Positions 35,950-47,356 of a DNA stretch of 64,000 nucleotides are shown in pieces. Source of the DNA: Pseudomonas entomophila (GTDB lineage: Bacteria; Pseudomonadota; Gammaproteobacteria; Pseudomonadales; Pseudomonadaceae); contig NZ_JARPQB010000010.1 of NCBI RefSeq assembly GCF_029478665.1, positions 62,001 through 126,000 on the forward strand, written 5' to 3'. The notes under the pieces are model-generated. The model was not told the DNA's origin, did not search any database, and was given only the letters and a program-made list of their open reading frames with translations. Made by a program: the position numbers and the translations under genes. The stretch's first letter is position 1; each line of letters begins with the position of its first letter.

Positions 35950-36569
35950 TGATCCTACTGCAACTCTCGGCGGCTCAGGGGCCGGAAGAATGTGCCCTGG
36001 CAGTGGCCAAGGCATTGCTCAGGCTGCAGGCCGAAGCGGATGCCCAGGCCGTGGCGGTACGGATACTCGAAGAAGAGCCGGGGCCGCGGCGCGGCACCTT
36101 GCGCTCGGTGTTGCTGGCACTGGATGGCGAGCAGGCCGAGCGCCTGGCGGATCACTGGACGGGCTCGCTGCAATGGACGTGCAGCAGTCCGTACCGGCCG
36201 GGGCATGCGCGCAAGAACTGGTTCTTTGGGGGCGCACGGTTTGCGCCACCGGCACCGGAATTGGCGAGCGAGATCCACTTCGAGACCTTGCGTTCGTCCG
36301 GGCCGGGTGGTCAGCATGTCAACACCACCGACTCGGCAGTGCGCGCCACGCACCTGGCCAGCGGCGTCAGCGTCAAGGTACAGAGCGAGCGTAGCCAGCA
36401 CGCCAACAAACGCTTGGCGCTGCTGCTCATCGGTCAACGCCTGGCGCAACAGGCAGAGCAGGTCGACAGCGAACTGCGCGCGGAGCGGCGGTTGTTCCAT
36501 CACCGCATCGAGCGTGGCAATCCACGTCGGGTGTTTCGTGGCGAGCGCTTCGAGCCGGCTGACGAGTAG
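35949..36569 (+). CDS. prfH: Peptide chain release factor homologue PrfH
   Basis: A 206-residue class I release-factor-like protein. It lacks the codon-recognition domain of RF1/RF2. The catalytic GGQ is in [22 protein letters not shown] near residue 120, followed by the typical [14 protein letters not shown] helix. PrfH frees peptides from ribosomes whose decoding centre has been cleaved, after which RtcB2 re-ligates the 16S rRNA; this is known from other bacteria. Translational coupling with rtcB fits that joint job. Confidence 0.93.
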   Translation: MILLQLSAAQGPEECALAVAKALLRLQAEADAQAVAVRILEEEPGPRRGTLRSVLLALDGEQAERLADHWTGSLQWTCSSPYRPGHARKNWFFGGARFAPPAPELASEIHFETLRSSGPGGQHVNTTDSAVRATHLASGVSVKVQSERSQHANKRLALLLIGQRLAQQAEQVDSELRAERRLFHHRIERGNPRRVFRGERFEPADE

Positions 36570-36723
36570 ATTGTGTGCGAATAGTCGTCGTGCACAAGTC
36601 AGGCCGGGCGGCGTAGGCGATGCCGGCCCCACAAAAACGGATGAGGAAAGGACCCGGCTCGCACTCGGGTTTACGAGTTGCAAATGAGCATTCCGTATCT
36701 GAGGCGATCCCGTCAAAAACGCA

Positions 36724-36746
36724 AAAGCCGCGCAGTGCGCGGCTTT
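36724..36746 (-). terminator. Terminator downstream of tRNA-Ile
   Basis: AAAGCCGCGC and GCGCGGCTTT form a perfect 10-bp stem with an AGT loop. Read on the minus strand it is followed by TGCGTTTTTG. It may also stop prfH transcription from the other side. Confidence 0.8.
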
Positions 36747-36751
36747 GAAGG

Positions 36752-36828
36752 TGGTGGGCCCACACGGACTCGAACCGTGGACCAAAGGATTATGAGTCCT
36801 CTGCTCTAACCGACTGAGCTATAGGCCC
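36752..36828 (-). tRNA. tRNA-Ile(CAU), the lysidine-modified isoleucine tRNA
   Basis: A 77-nt cloverleaf on the minus strand. It starts GGGCCTATAGCTCAG, has the anticodon loop around ACTCATAATC, the T-loop GGTTCGAGTCC and an encoded CCA. The anticodon CAU would suggest Met, but the loop and stem match the minor tRNA-Ile2 that TilS converts to lysidine to read AUA. It lacks the features of initiator tRNA. Confidence 0.9.
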
Positions 36829-36845
36829 TCAGTAGGTGCGCCGGA

Positions 36846-39800
36846 TTATAACGAGGGTTTCGATACCGTGCCATCCGAAAGATCTGATAGTGCTATGCGA
36901 AGGAAGGTAGCGGCGAACTCCGCAGGCGGTAGGGGCAGGCTGACGATGTAGCCCTGGATCTGCTCGCAACCCTCGGCGGCGAGGAAGCGCTGCTGGGCCT
37001 GGTTCTCCACCCCCTCGGCGATGATCGTCAACTGCATGCTGCGCCCCAGGGCAATGATGGCGCGGGCGATGGCGGCATCGTGGGGGTCATCCGGCAGGCC
37101 GCGGATGAACGATTGGTCGATCTTGAGGATATCCAGCGGCAGGCGCTTGAGGTAGCTGAGCGAGGAGTAACCGGTGCCGAAATCGTCGATGGCCAGCTGT
37201 ACGCCCAGTTGCTTGAGTTGGTGGAGCACGCTCAAGGCTTCCTCGGCCTGGCTCATGATGAAGTTTTCAGTGATCTCCAGTTGCAGGTCGCCCGCCTTGA
37301 GCTGGTAGCTCTTGAGCAGTTGCTCGATGCGCTTGGCCAGGCTGGGCTGGCGCAGTTGTGCGCCGGCAAGGTTGATCGAGAGGGGGCCGAAAGCCTGGTA
37401 GGCCTTCTTCCAGAGGTGCATCTGCCGGCAAGCCTGCTCCAGCACCCAGTCTCCCAGTTGGAGGATGGTGCCGTTTTCCTCGGCGAGATGGATGAACTGC
37501 TCGGGCGGCACTTCGCCGAAGGTGGGGTGGGTCCAGCGGATCAAGGCTTCGGCGCCGACCAGGCTCTGGGTCTTGAGGCTGAACTTGGGTTGGTAGTACA
37601 GGCTCAGTTCGTTGCGCTCGATGGCGCGACGCAGCTCGTGCTCGAGGGCGATGCGCTCGCTGGCCTGGGCGGTGAGGTCGCGGGTGTAGGTCTCGACACG
37701 GTTGCGGCCCTTGGCCTTGGAGCGGTACATGGCGGCGTCTGCGTTGCGGATCAGCGTGGCGACATCGCTGCCGTCCTGCGGATACAGACTGATGCCGATG
37801 CTGGCGCTGGTGAAAAACTCGTGTTCACCGGCCTGGAACGGGGCGTGGAAGCAGGCCAGCAGCTTGTTGGCGATGGCGCTGGCGTCACTGGGCTTGTGCA
37901 GGCCGGGCAGGAGGATGATGAATTCGTCGCCGCCCAACCGGGCCACTGTGTCGACATCCCGCACCTGTTCTTTCAGGCGCTGGGCGATGCCCTTGAGCAG
38001 CAGGTCACCGACCGGGTGGCCGAGGCTGTCGTTGATGTGCTTGAAGCGGTCCAGGTCGAGGAACAGCACGGCGCCCTGGCGGTTGGAGACTTGCGCGCAG
38101 GTGAGGGCCGAAAGCAGGCGGTTTTCGAACAGTGCGCGGTTGGGCAGGCCGGTCAGTGGGTCGTGGTGGGCCTGGTAGTCGAGCTTGGCCTGTGCATGCT
38201 TGAGGCTGGAAATATCGGCGAACACGGCAACGAAGTGGGTGGTTTCGCGCTCGCTGTTGCGCACGGCGCTAATGGTGAGCCAGCCGGGGTAGAGCTCGCC
38301 GTTCTTGCGTTTGTTGTAGATCTCACCCTGCCAATGGCCTTCGGCATTCAGCTGGTGCCACATGGCGGCGTAGAAGGCGCTGTCATGCTGGCCGGAGGCG
38401 AGCAGGCGCGGAGTTTGGCCGAGGGCTTCGATCTCGCTGTAGCCGGTGATTTCGCTGAAGGCCCGGTTGACCGCGCTGATGCGCTGGTCGGTGTCGGTAA
38501 TCAAGACGCCTTCGGCGGTGTTCTCGAACACGGTGGCGGCCAGTTGCAGTTTCTCCTGCATCAGGTGGCGCTCGGTGATGTCGCGGGCAATGGTCAGCAT
38601 GCAGTCGACGCCGCCGATCGGCAGGGGCCGAGCAGACAGTTCGCACAGGCGGATCTGCCCGTCGCTGCGGCGGATATGGCAGCTGAAATCGCGGACGAAA
38701 CCATCGCGGTTGAGCTGTTCGACCAGGCGCTGGCGTTCGTTGAGGTCGACCCAGATGCCCAGGTCGAGGGAGGTCTGGTCGACGGTCGTGCTGATGTCGT
38801 AGCCGGTCAGGCGGCAGAAGCCTTCGTTGACCTCCAGCAGCAGGCCATCCTTCTGACGTGACAGCAGCAGCCCGTCAGGCGAGGCGTGGAACGCCTTGGC
38901 AAACTTTTCTTCGGATATTTGCAGCTGCTGCTGGGTTTCCTTGAGCTGGTTGATGTCGCGAACTGCCACCACCAGGGCTTTGGTGCCGTCCAGCTCGAAG
39001 GTCTCGGCGGAGACAAGGCCGGTGAACAACTGGCCGTTACTGCGCCGGAAGGTCATTTCCAGGTTGCGGATACCGCCCTGGTGCAGGCGTTCGAGCAACA
39101 GTGGGCCGGTGCCGGCCACGCCCCACAGGCCAAGTTCGGTGGCCGTGCGGCCAAGTACTTGCGCCGGGCCCAGTCCGATCTGCTCCTCGAACGCTTCGTT
39201 GACCTCCATCAGGCAGCCGTCACTGTGGCGTGCAATGAGCAGGATGTCCGGGCATTGCTGGAACACCGAGGCGAACTTCTGTTCCGACAGGCGCAGTGCA
39301 TCTTCAGTGTGCTTGGTTTCGCTGATGTCGATCATCAGGCCGCGCATCAAGGGTTTGTGGCCGTGCTCGATCATGCTGACGATGTTGCGTACCCACAGGG
39401 AATGGCCATCGGCGCGGATCACCCGGTAGTCGAGGCTGTGGTCGCGCCCTGCCGCGGTTTCGCTGTCGCAGTAGGCCTGGGCCCAGAGCGCGTCCTCAGG
39501 GTGCAGGATGCTGCGCCAGAACCCGGGCTGGAGCCATTCGCCCAGGGGGTAGCCGAGCAGGTCTTCGGCATGGGGCGAGACGTAGCTGTAGGTGAAGTCA
39601 TTGGCGTCGGCCTCCCAGGCAATCGCCGACAGGCTCTCGACCAGGCCGCGATAGTGGTACTCACTGCTGCGCAGTTCCTGCTCCAGGGCGATGCGCCGGG
39701 AGATCTCCGAGCTGAGCCGGCGGTTGATGCGGATCACCACGGCGAGGATGGCCACCAGCAGCAGGACGCCCGGCAGGCCGTAGAGCAGCATGTCGTGCCA

Positions 39801-40589
39801 GAAGGTGCGCTGGTCGATGACGTTGCCCACCCAGCGTTGCTGGATATGGCTGACCTCGCTGCTGCTCATGTCGGCCATGACCTTGTCGAGGATGCCGATG
39901 AAGATCTTCTGCTCTTGTGGCGCGGCCATTGCCAGCTGGTAGCGGTAAGGGGTCTCGCCACTGACGTAGAGGCCGTCGAGCTTGAGTTGGCGCAGGCTCC
40001 AGATACTTGAGGCGAGGTCGCCAACCACGGCGTCCACTGCATCCGTGGCCAGTGCCTGGAGCGTGGAACTGACGTTGGGCATGGCCACCAGGTTCAGGTC
40101 CGGATGGTGGGTACGCAGCAATTCATGGGGTGCGTAATTCTCCACCACGGCGATCTTCAAGCCATAGAGATCCTCCAGGTTGCGCGGTTGAGCGCCGCCT
40201 TTGTGGGCGAGGATGACGATCGGGAAGTCCAGGTAGGGGCGGGTGAATGCCAGGTAGGCCTGGCGTTCCGGGGTGGACATGATCCCGGGCAACAGGTCGA
40301 TGCGGCCCGTGCGCGCTTGTGCGAGCACCTCGGTCCAGCTGCTGGGCTCGATGGGCTTGAGCTTGATGCCAAGGCGGTCCTGGATCAAGGCGATGTAATC
40401 GGCGGCCAATCCCTGGTAGCGGCCTTCCTGGTCGCGAAATTCGAAAGGCGGCCATGAAGCGTCGACGCCCAGGCGCAGCTGCGGGTGCGCGCTGAGCCAG
40501 GCTTGTTCCTCGTCAGTCAGGGTGAGCGCGCCGGCCGTTGTGTTCCAGGCGAGCAGGAGCAGCAACAGAAGGGCCGGCATCAAGGGCAT
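36846..40589 (-). CDS. Membrane sensor with SBP, PAS, GGDEF and EAL domains
   Basis: A 1247-residue protein. A signal peptide (MPLMPALLLLLLLAWNTTAGA) is followed by a periplasmic solute-binding (SBP_bac_3) domain to about residue 260 and a membrane helix (about 265-286). About four PAS domains (310-800) come next, then a GGDEF domain with an intact GGDEF motif near 885 and an EAL domain (EALIRW near 1010, later DDFGTGYSSL). Both cyclic-di-GMP synthesis and breakdown are possible. The binding domain suggests that an amino acid or similar small molecule is the signal. The ATG at 40589 has GAGAGG five bases upstream. Confidence 0.92.
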   Translation of the reverse strand: MPLMPALLLLLLLAWNTTAGALTLTDEEQAWLSAHPQLRLGVDASWPPFEFRDQEGRYQGLAADYIALIQDRLGIKLKPIEPSSWTEVLAQARTGRIDLLPGIMSTPERQAYLAFTRPYLDFPIVILAHKGGAQPRNLEDLYGLKIAVVENYAPHELLRTHHPDLNLVAMPNVSSTLQALATDAVDAVVGDLASSIWSLRQLKLDGLYVSGETPYRYQLAMAAPQEQKIFIGILDKVMADMSSSEVSHIQQRWVGNVIDQRTFWHDMLLYGLPGVLLLVAILAVVIRINRRLSSEISRRIALEQELRSSEYHYRGLVESLSAIAWEADANDFTYSYVSPHAEDLLGYPLGEWLQPGFWRSILHPEDALWAQAYCDSETAAGRDHSLDYRVIRADGHSLWVRNIVSMIEHGHKPLMRGLMIDISETKHTEDALRLSEQKFASVFQQCPDILLIARHSDGCLMEVNEAFEEQIGLGPAQVLGRTATELGLWGVAGTGPLLLERLHQGGIRNLEMTFRRSNGQLFTGLVSAETFELDGTKALVVAVRDINQLKETQQQLQISEEKFAKAFHASPDGLLLSRQKDGLLLEVNEGFCRLTGYDISTTVDQTSLDLGIWVDLNERQRLVEQLNRDGFVRDFSCHIRRSDGQIRLCELSARPLPIGGVDCMLTIARDITERHLMQEKLQLAATVFENTAEGVLITDTDQRISAVNRAFSEITGYSEIEALGQTPRLLASGQHDSAFYAAMWHQLNAEGHWQGEIYNKRKNGELYPGWLTISAVRNSERETTHFVAVFADISSLKHAQAKLDYQAHHDPLTGLPNRALFENRLLSALTCAQVSNRQGAVLFLDLDRFKHINDSLGHPVGDLLLKGIAQRLKEQVRDVDTVARLGGDEFIILLPGLHKPSDASAIANKLLACFHAPFQAGEHEFFTSASIGISLYPQDGSDVATLIRNADAAMYRSKAKGRNRVETYTRDLTAQASERIALEHELRRAIERNELSLYYQPKFSLKTQSLVGAEALIRWTHPTFGEVPPEQFIHLAEENGTILQLGDWVLEQACRQMHLWKKAYQAFGPLSINLAGAQLRQPSLAKRIEQLLKSYQLKAGDLQLEITENFIMSQAEEALSVLHQLKQLGVQLAIDDFGTGYSSLSYLKRLPLDILKIDQSFIRGLPDDPHDAAIARAIIALGRSMQLTIIAEGVENQAQQRFLAAEGCEQIQGYIVSLPLPPAEFAATFLRIALSDLSDGTVSKPSL

Positions 40590-40675
40590 AGCGGCCTCTC
40601 GATCAGGGGGTCTGAATCGAGTGTAGACGGGCATCCGGCCAGCGGCGTGGCGCCGTTCACGACCATTTGTCACAT

Positions 40676-40703
40676 AAGAAAAACCCCGGCCTGGGCCGGG
40701 GTT
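40676..40703 (-). terminator. Terminator after rpoD
   Basis: AACCCCGGCC and GGCCGGGGTT form a stem followed on the minus strand by TTTTTC, just past the rpoD stop. Confidence 0.9.
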
Positions 40704-40708
40704 CGTCT

Positions 40709-42559
<1,851 letters not shown>

Positions 42560-42626
42560 AACACCCTATCCACTGAAGGTCTTGGCGGGCAAAAAACAAG
42601 CCGAGGATTATACCCGAGCATGGACC

Positions 42627-44609
42627 TCACGCGCCAGATGAGGTCGGGTTTTGTGCGGGAACATTGCGGCGGAGCAAGTCGCGAAGCTTCGAAGTTTCGT
42701 CCTCGTCCAAACCGGTTAGACGTGACTTGCTGATCAAATGTTCCAGGCTGCGCTCACGTTGGCGAGCGGACAAACTAGTTATAGTGTCGAAAAACTGTTG
42801 TTCAAGGTTGTCGGCATCGATCAACCATTCCTTTTCCGCCAGGGCCCGCAGCAGGCGGCCTTGCTCGGTCCCGTGCCAGCGTGCGATCAGCTGCATAGAG
42901 CTTAGCTTAGGATTCTTCTGCGCGGCTTCGATCAGGGCCACCAGCAGTTGGCTGTACAGTTGCTTCTCGTCGGCGAAGTGGCCGGCGTCCTCGACCTTGC
43001 CGGCCAGCAACGGATGATGCAGCAGGGTGCGCAAAGCTGACAATGTCGGTGGTTCCACGGGGGCAGGCACCCGTGGTGGCGCTTCGCGCTGGCCATCACG
43101 CTGCCAAGGCTTGCCGCCTTTCTTGTCCCACGGCTTGCCATCCCACTGTTTCTTGCCGCCGCCCTTGTTCGGCGTCCACGGGCGCTGCTCCTGCTGTGCC
43201 GGAGCGTAGTCGGGCTGGTGCGGATCGCCAAAGTCCGGTGTGTAGCTGGCCATGGCGTCGTAGTCGTAGCCGGGGTCGTAGTCCGGCACGCTGGGAGCGG
43301 GCGCGCTCTGGGCCAACTGCTCCATCTGCTGCGGATCGAGCCCGGTAATTTCCTTCAGGCGGTTGCGCATCAACTGGCGCAGGTTCGCACCGGGCACCTG
43401 CTCGATCAGTGGCGTGGCCAGCGTGGCCATGTGCGCCTTGCCTTCCAGAGAGCGGGGGTCGGCCTCGTTGCTCAACTGCTCGAAGAAATAGTCGGCCAGT
43501 GACTGGGCATGCTGGTTTATACGCGCCTGGAAGGCGTCGGTGCCCTCGGCGCGGACCAGGCTGTCCGGGTCCTCGCCCTCGGGCAGGAACAGGAAGCGCG
43601 CGCGGCGGCCATCCTGCAGGCTCGACAGGGTCGACTCCAGCGCGCGCCAGGCGGCCTTGCGGCCGGCCTGGTCGCCATCGAAGCAGAACAGCACGCTGGG
43701 CACCACGCGGAACAGGCGCTTGAGGTGTTCCTCGCTGGTGGCCGTGCCGAGCGTGGCCACGGCGTTGCGCAAGCCCTGTTGGGCGAGGGCGATCACGTCC
43801 ATGTAGCCCTCGACCACGATGATCTCGTCGAGGTTGCGGTTGTGCTTGCGCGCCTCGTAAAGGCCGTACAGTTCCTGACCTTTGTGGAAAACCGGCGTTT
43901 CCGGGGAGTTCAGGTACTTGGGCTTGTCGTCGCCCAGTACCCGGCCGCCGAAGGCGATCACCCGGCCGCGGCTGTCGCGGATGGGGAACATTACTCGGTC
44001 ACGGAAGCGGTCGTAGCGCTTGCCGCTTTCGGCGTTCTCGATCAGCAGGCCTGCGTCGATCATCACCTTCTGCTGCAGGGGGTCGGCACCCAGGTGCTTG
44101 AGCAGGTTGTCCCAGCCCGGCGGCGCGAAGCCCAGGCCGAAGTCGCGGGCGATCTCGCCGGACAGGCCGCGACCCTTCAGGTACTCCACTGCCGCCTTGC
44201 GGGTGGGGTGGTTGCGCAGGGCCTGGCGGTAGAACTCTGCGGCGGCTTCAAGCAGCGGGTACAGCGGCGAATCGGTCGGCTGGCGCGGTTTCTGCCCGCG
44301 GCGGCCTTCCTCGCGTGGTACCTCCATACCCGCCGCGCGTGCCAGTTCCTCGACCGCCTGGGGGAAGTCCAGGTTGTCGTGGTCCATGACAAAGCCGAGC
44401 GCGTTGCCACCGGCACCACAGCCGAAGCAGTAGTAGAACTGCTTGTCGGGGCTGACGGTGAAGGAGGGGCTCTTTTCCTTGTGAAACGGGCAGCAGGCGG
44501 AGAGATTCTTGCCGGTCTTCTTCAGCTGGACGCGCGAACTCACCACATCGACGATGTCGGTGCGGTTGAGAAGGTCATCGATGAAGCTCTGGGGAATCAG
44601 CCCGGCCAT
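42627..44609 (-). CDS. dnaG: DNA primase DnaG
   Basis: A 660-residue primase that makes RNA primers for replication. The zinc-binding CCPFHKEKSPSF...YYCFGCGAGG is near residue 40, the TOPRIM core (EIIVVEGYMDVIALAQQG) near 265 and DGDQAGRKAAWRALE near 310. A variable Pro/Gly/Lys-rich linker (about 430-520) joins the C-terminal helicase-binding domain. I start at MAGLIPQSFIDDLLNRTDIVDVV; seven further codons upstream are open but atypical. Confidence 0.98.
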   Translation of the reverse strand: MAGLIPQSFIDDLLNRTDIVDVVSSRVQLKKTGKNLSACCPFHKEKSPSFTVSPDKQFYYCFGCGAGGNALGFVMDHDNLDFPQAVEELARAAGMEVPREEGRRGQKPRQPTDSPLYPLLEAAAEFYRQALRNHPTRKAAVEYLKGRGLSGEIARDFGLGFAPPGWDNLLKHLGADPLQQKVMIDAGLLIENAESGKRYDRFRDRVMFPIRDSRGRVIAFGGRVLGDDKPKYLNSPETPVFHKGQELYGLYEARKHNRNLDEIIVVEGYMDVIALAQQGLRNAVATLGTATSEEHLKRLFRVVPSVLFCFDGDQAGRKAAWRALESTLSSLQDGRRARFLFLPEGEDPDSLVRAEGTDAFQARINQHAQSLADYFFEQLSNEADPRSLEGKAHMATLATPLIEQVPGANLRQLMRNRLKEITGLDPQQMEQLAQSAPAPSVPDYDPGYDYDAMASYTPDFGDPHQPDYAPAQQEQRPWTPNKGGGKKQWDGKPWDKKGGKPWQRDGQREAPPRVPAPVEPPTLSALRTLLHHPLLAGKVEDAGHFADEKQLYSQLLVALIEAAQKNPKLSSMQLIARWHGTEQGRLLRALAEKEWLIDADNLEQQFFDTITSLSARQRERSLEHLISKSRLTGLDEDETSKLRDLLRRNVPAQNPTSSGA

Positions 44610-44887
44610 GGCAGTCTCGTCATCTGGCAACTGGCAAGTCTAAACGCTTGTGCGCGGGTTTGGCGTGGGGTGTCGCAGAAGAGGTGTTGTGCTCGTCACC
44701 AGCCCGGGAAGGGCTCGTCAGAGAAGACGTGCACGCCTGGTCAAAGACCAGTTCTGACGTGTTGAGGCAGGTTGCCCATGGCTTGTGCCGGGGCACCCAA
44801 GGCGCATGGCCAAGGGTTTGAAACGACCGCTGCCATCAGCCCGGCACGAGGCCGGGCGGGGCAGAAGCTTTGCGTAGAACGCCTGTA
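44610..44887 (-). other. rpsU-dnaG spacer with hairpins
   Basis: 278 bases between rpsU and dnaG. GCCCGGC and GCCGGGC (44839-44857) and CTGGTC-AAA-GACCAG (44737-44751) can form hairpins on the transcript, without long T-runs. In the equivalent enteric operon this spacer holds a leaky terminator that keeps dnaG low compared with rpsU; the same is inferred here. Confidence 0.5.
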
Positions 44888-45103
44888 TTAGTACAGGCGA
44901 ACGGCGCGGCGCTGTTCGCGCTGAACCTTCTTGGCGTGACGCTTAACAGCGGCAGCGGCTTTGCGCTTACGCTCGGCGGTCGGCTTCTCGTAAAACTCGC
45001 GGCTACGAACTTCAGCCAGTACACCGGCTTTTTCGCAGGAGCGCTTGAAACGACGCAGAGCTACGTCGAAGGGTTCGTTCTCTTTAACTTTGACGGCTGG
45101 CAT
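44888..45103 (-). CDS. rpsU: 30S ribosomal protein bS21
   Basis: A 71-residue basic protein ([27 protein letters not shown]..., ending RRAVRLY) of standard length. It is the first gene of the macromolecular synthesis operon and divergent from tsaD, with a 205-base gap that must hold both promoters. Confidence 0.99.
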   Translation of the reverse strand: MPAVKVKENEPFDVALRRFKRSCEKAGVLAEVRSREFYEKPTAERKRKAAAAVKRHAKKVQREQRRAVRLY

Positions 45104-45308
45104 CCAGGGCTACCTTAATTCATTACCGGGGTAGACGTGCTCCTGGCAAAACATAAGGTGTGCTGGAGAACGTCGGTTTTCAAGGGTTGCGGATGTTAAC
45201 CCTTAGCTGGCAGGAATGCAAAGCCTCTGATCGAAAACCGCTGGTCGGCACAAGGTGCGGGGACTATCATGCGCGCCTTCGAATTCAGCCTCCACAAGGC
45301 ACGGACCC

Positions 45309-46334
45309 ATGCTAGTACTGGGATTGGAAACATCCTGCGACGAAACTGGCGTCGCATTATACGACAGCGAACGCGGCCTGCTGGCCGACGCGCTGTTCAG
45401 CCAGATCGACCTGCACCGCGTCTATGGCGGTGTAGTCCCCGAGCTCGCCTCGCGCGACCACGTCAAGCGCATGTTGCCGCTGATCCGCCAGGTGCTGCAA
45501 GAGGCCGGCTGCGTCGCCACCGAGATCGACGCCATCGCCTACACCGCGGGTCCTGGCCTGGTCGGCGCGCTGCTGGTGGGTGCATCTTGCGCCCAGGCGC
45601 TGGCGTTCGCCTGGGATATTCCGGCGATCGGCGTGCACCATATGGAAGGCCATCTGCTGGCGCCGATGCTCGAGGAGCAACCACCGGAATTTCCGTTCGT
45701 CGCTTTGTTGGTCTCGGGTGGCCATACGCAGTTGGTTCGGGTTGATGGTATCGGCCAATACGAGCTGCTGGGCGAGAGCCTGGATGACGCCGCTGGCGAG
45801 GCCTTCGACAAGACCGCCAAGCTGATCGGCCTCAACTACCCGGGTGGCCCGGAGATCGCGCGCCTGGCGGAACAGGGTACGCCGGGGCGTTTCGTGTTCC
45901 CGCGGCCGATGACCGATCGGCCTGGCCTGCAGTTCAGCTTCAGTGGCCTGAAGACCTTCGCCCTGAACACCTGGCAGCAATGCCGCGACGCCGGGGACGA
46001 CAACGAGCAAACCCGTTGCGACGTGTCCCTGGCGTTCCAGCAGGCGGTGGTGGAAACTCTGACCATCAAGTGCAAGCGCGCCCTCAAGCAGACCGGCCTC
46101 AAGCGTCTGGTCATCGCCGGTGGCGTGAGCGCCAACAAAGCCCTGCGCGTGTCTCTCGAGGAGATGCTGGCCAGCATCAAGGGCAACGTCTATTACGCGC
46201 GCCCGCGCTTCTGTACCGACAACGGCGCGATGATTGCCTATGCGGGCTGCCAGCGCCTTCTGGCCGGTCAGCAGCAGGACCTGGCGATCAGTGTCCAGGC
46301 ACGCTGGCCGATGGAGCAGTTGCCTCCCGTGTGA
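45309..46334 (+). CDS. tsaD: tRNA threonylcarbamoyladenosine synthase subunit TsaD
   Basis: A 341-residue ASKHA-fold enzyme that, with TsaB and TsaE, transfers threonylcarbamoyl to A37 of ANN-decoding tRNAs. [19 protein letters not shown] is the N-terminus, HHMEGH the metal site, VSGGHTQLV and [10 protein letters not shown] the nucleotide-binding motifs. The open frame extends 18 codons upstream, but the ATG at 45309 gives the conserved start. Confidence 0.98.
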   Translation: MLVLGLETSCDETGVALYDSERGLLADALFSQIDLHRVYGGVVPELASRDHVKRMLPLIRQVLQEAGCVATEIDAIAYTAGPGLVGALLVGASCAQALAFAWDIPAIGVHHMEGHLLAPMLEEQPPEFPFVALLVSGGHTQLVRVDGIGQYELLGESLDDAAGEAFDKTAKLIGLNYPGGPEIARLAEQGTPGRFVFPRPMTDRPGLQFSFSGLKTFALNTWQQCRDAGDDNEQTRCDVSLAFQQAVVETLTIKCKRALKQTGLKRLVIAGGVSANKALRVSLEEMLASIKGNVYYARPRFCTDNGAMIAYAGCQRLLAGQQQDLAISVQARWPMEQLPPV

Positions 46335-46355
46335 GATGCGGCCGGGAGGCGGGCG

Positions 46356-46925
46356 TCAGAAGTGGCGTTCGCGCCCGGCGAACAGGTCGCGCAGGTTATT
46401 GCGGTGTCGCCATACGATCATCAGGGTGAGCACCGTCATTGGCAGCAAGGCCTCGGGCTCGCGCCAGGCCAGCAGTGGCAGGGTGAGTGGCGTGGCGATC
46501 AGGGCGGCCAGCGAGCTGGTGCGGGTCAGGTAGAAGGTCAGCAGCCAGGCGCCGATGGCCAGCAGTGCTGCCGGGAAGTAAAGGGCCATGAGCATGCCGG
46601 CCGCAGTGGCGACGCCCTTGCCACCCTGGAAGCGGAAGTAGATCGGGAACAGGTGGCCGAGCACCGCGCAGATGCCCACCCAGGCCTGCTCCTGCGGATC
46701 CAGGCCGGCCTGGCGAGCCAACAGCACGGGCAACATGCCCTTGCACAGGTCGCCCAGCAACGTCAGGATCGCCAGCTTGCGCCCTGCCAGGCGTAGCATG
46801 TTGGTTGCGCCGGCGTTGCCCGAGCCACTGGAACGCGGGTCCGGGCTGCCCGTGAGGCGGCTCAGGAGGATGGCGAAGGACAGAGAGCCGAGCAGGTAGG
46901 CAAGCAGCGCCAGTGACCAAAACAT
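46356..46925 (-). CDS. plsY: Glycerol-3-phosphate acyltransferase PlsY
   Basis: A 189-residue integral membrane enzyme using acyl-phosphate to make lysophosphatidic acid. Five hydrophobic segments are seen, and the motifs [22 protein letters not shown] and [15 protein letters not shown] are intact. It is convergent with tsaD (21-base gap) and divergent from folB. Confidence 0.97.
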   Translation of the reverse strand: MFWSLALLAYLLGSLSFAILLSRLTGSPDPRSSGSGNAGATNMLRLAGRKLAILTLLGDLCKGMLPVLLARQAGLDPQEQAWVGICAVLGHLFPIYFRFQGGKGVATAAGMLMALYFPAALLAIGAWLLTFYLTRTSSLAALIATPLTLPLLAWREPEALLPMTVLTLMIVWRHRNNLRDLFAGRERHF

Positions 46926-46999
46926 GCTAACTATTCCGGGCGAGGACGCCCTGATTCTAACGGCGCCCGTCGCCCTTGTCGTGCTGTGGAGAGAAGTGC

Positions 47000-47356
47000 T
47001 TGGACAGAGTGTTCATCGAAGGCCTGGAAGTCGATACCGTCATCGGTGCCTATGACTGGGAGCGGGATATTCGCCAGTGCCTGCGCCTGGACCTTAGTTT
47101 CGCCTGGGATAACCGCCCGGCCGCCGCGGGTGACGACCTGTCACTGGCCCTCGACTACGCCAGCGTTTCAGCACGTATCCAGGCCTTTGCCGAGCAGGCG
47201 CGCTTCGAACTGGTAGAGACCTTCGCTGAGCGCCTGGTGGCGGTGCTGATGGACGAGTTCAACATCCCTTGGGTGCGTCTGAAACTGACTAAGCCGGGCG
47301 CGGTGCCTGCGGCCCGTGGCGGCGTTGGCGTGGAGATCGAGCGCGGATGTCTCTGA
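47000..47356 (+). CDS. folB: Dihydroneopterin aldolase
   Basis: A 118-residue folate-pathway enzyme splitting dihydroneopterin to 6-hydroxymethyl-dihydropterin and glycolaldehyde. [25 protein letters not shown] and [11 protein letters not shown] are typical. The start is a TTG at 47000, supported by GGAGAG about eight bases upstream; the open frame 8 codons longer has no such site. It overlaps folK by 10 bases, so consecutive pathway steps are co-translated. Confidence 0.95.
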   Translation: MDRVFIEGLEVDTVIGAYDWERDIRQCLRLDLSFAWDNRPAAAGDDLSLALDYASVSARIQAFAEQARFELVETFAERLVAVLMDEFNIPWVRLKLTKPGAVPAARGGVGVEIERGCL

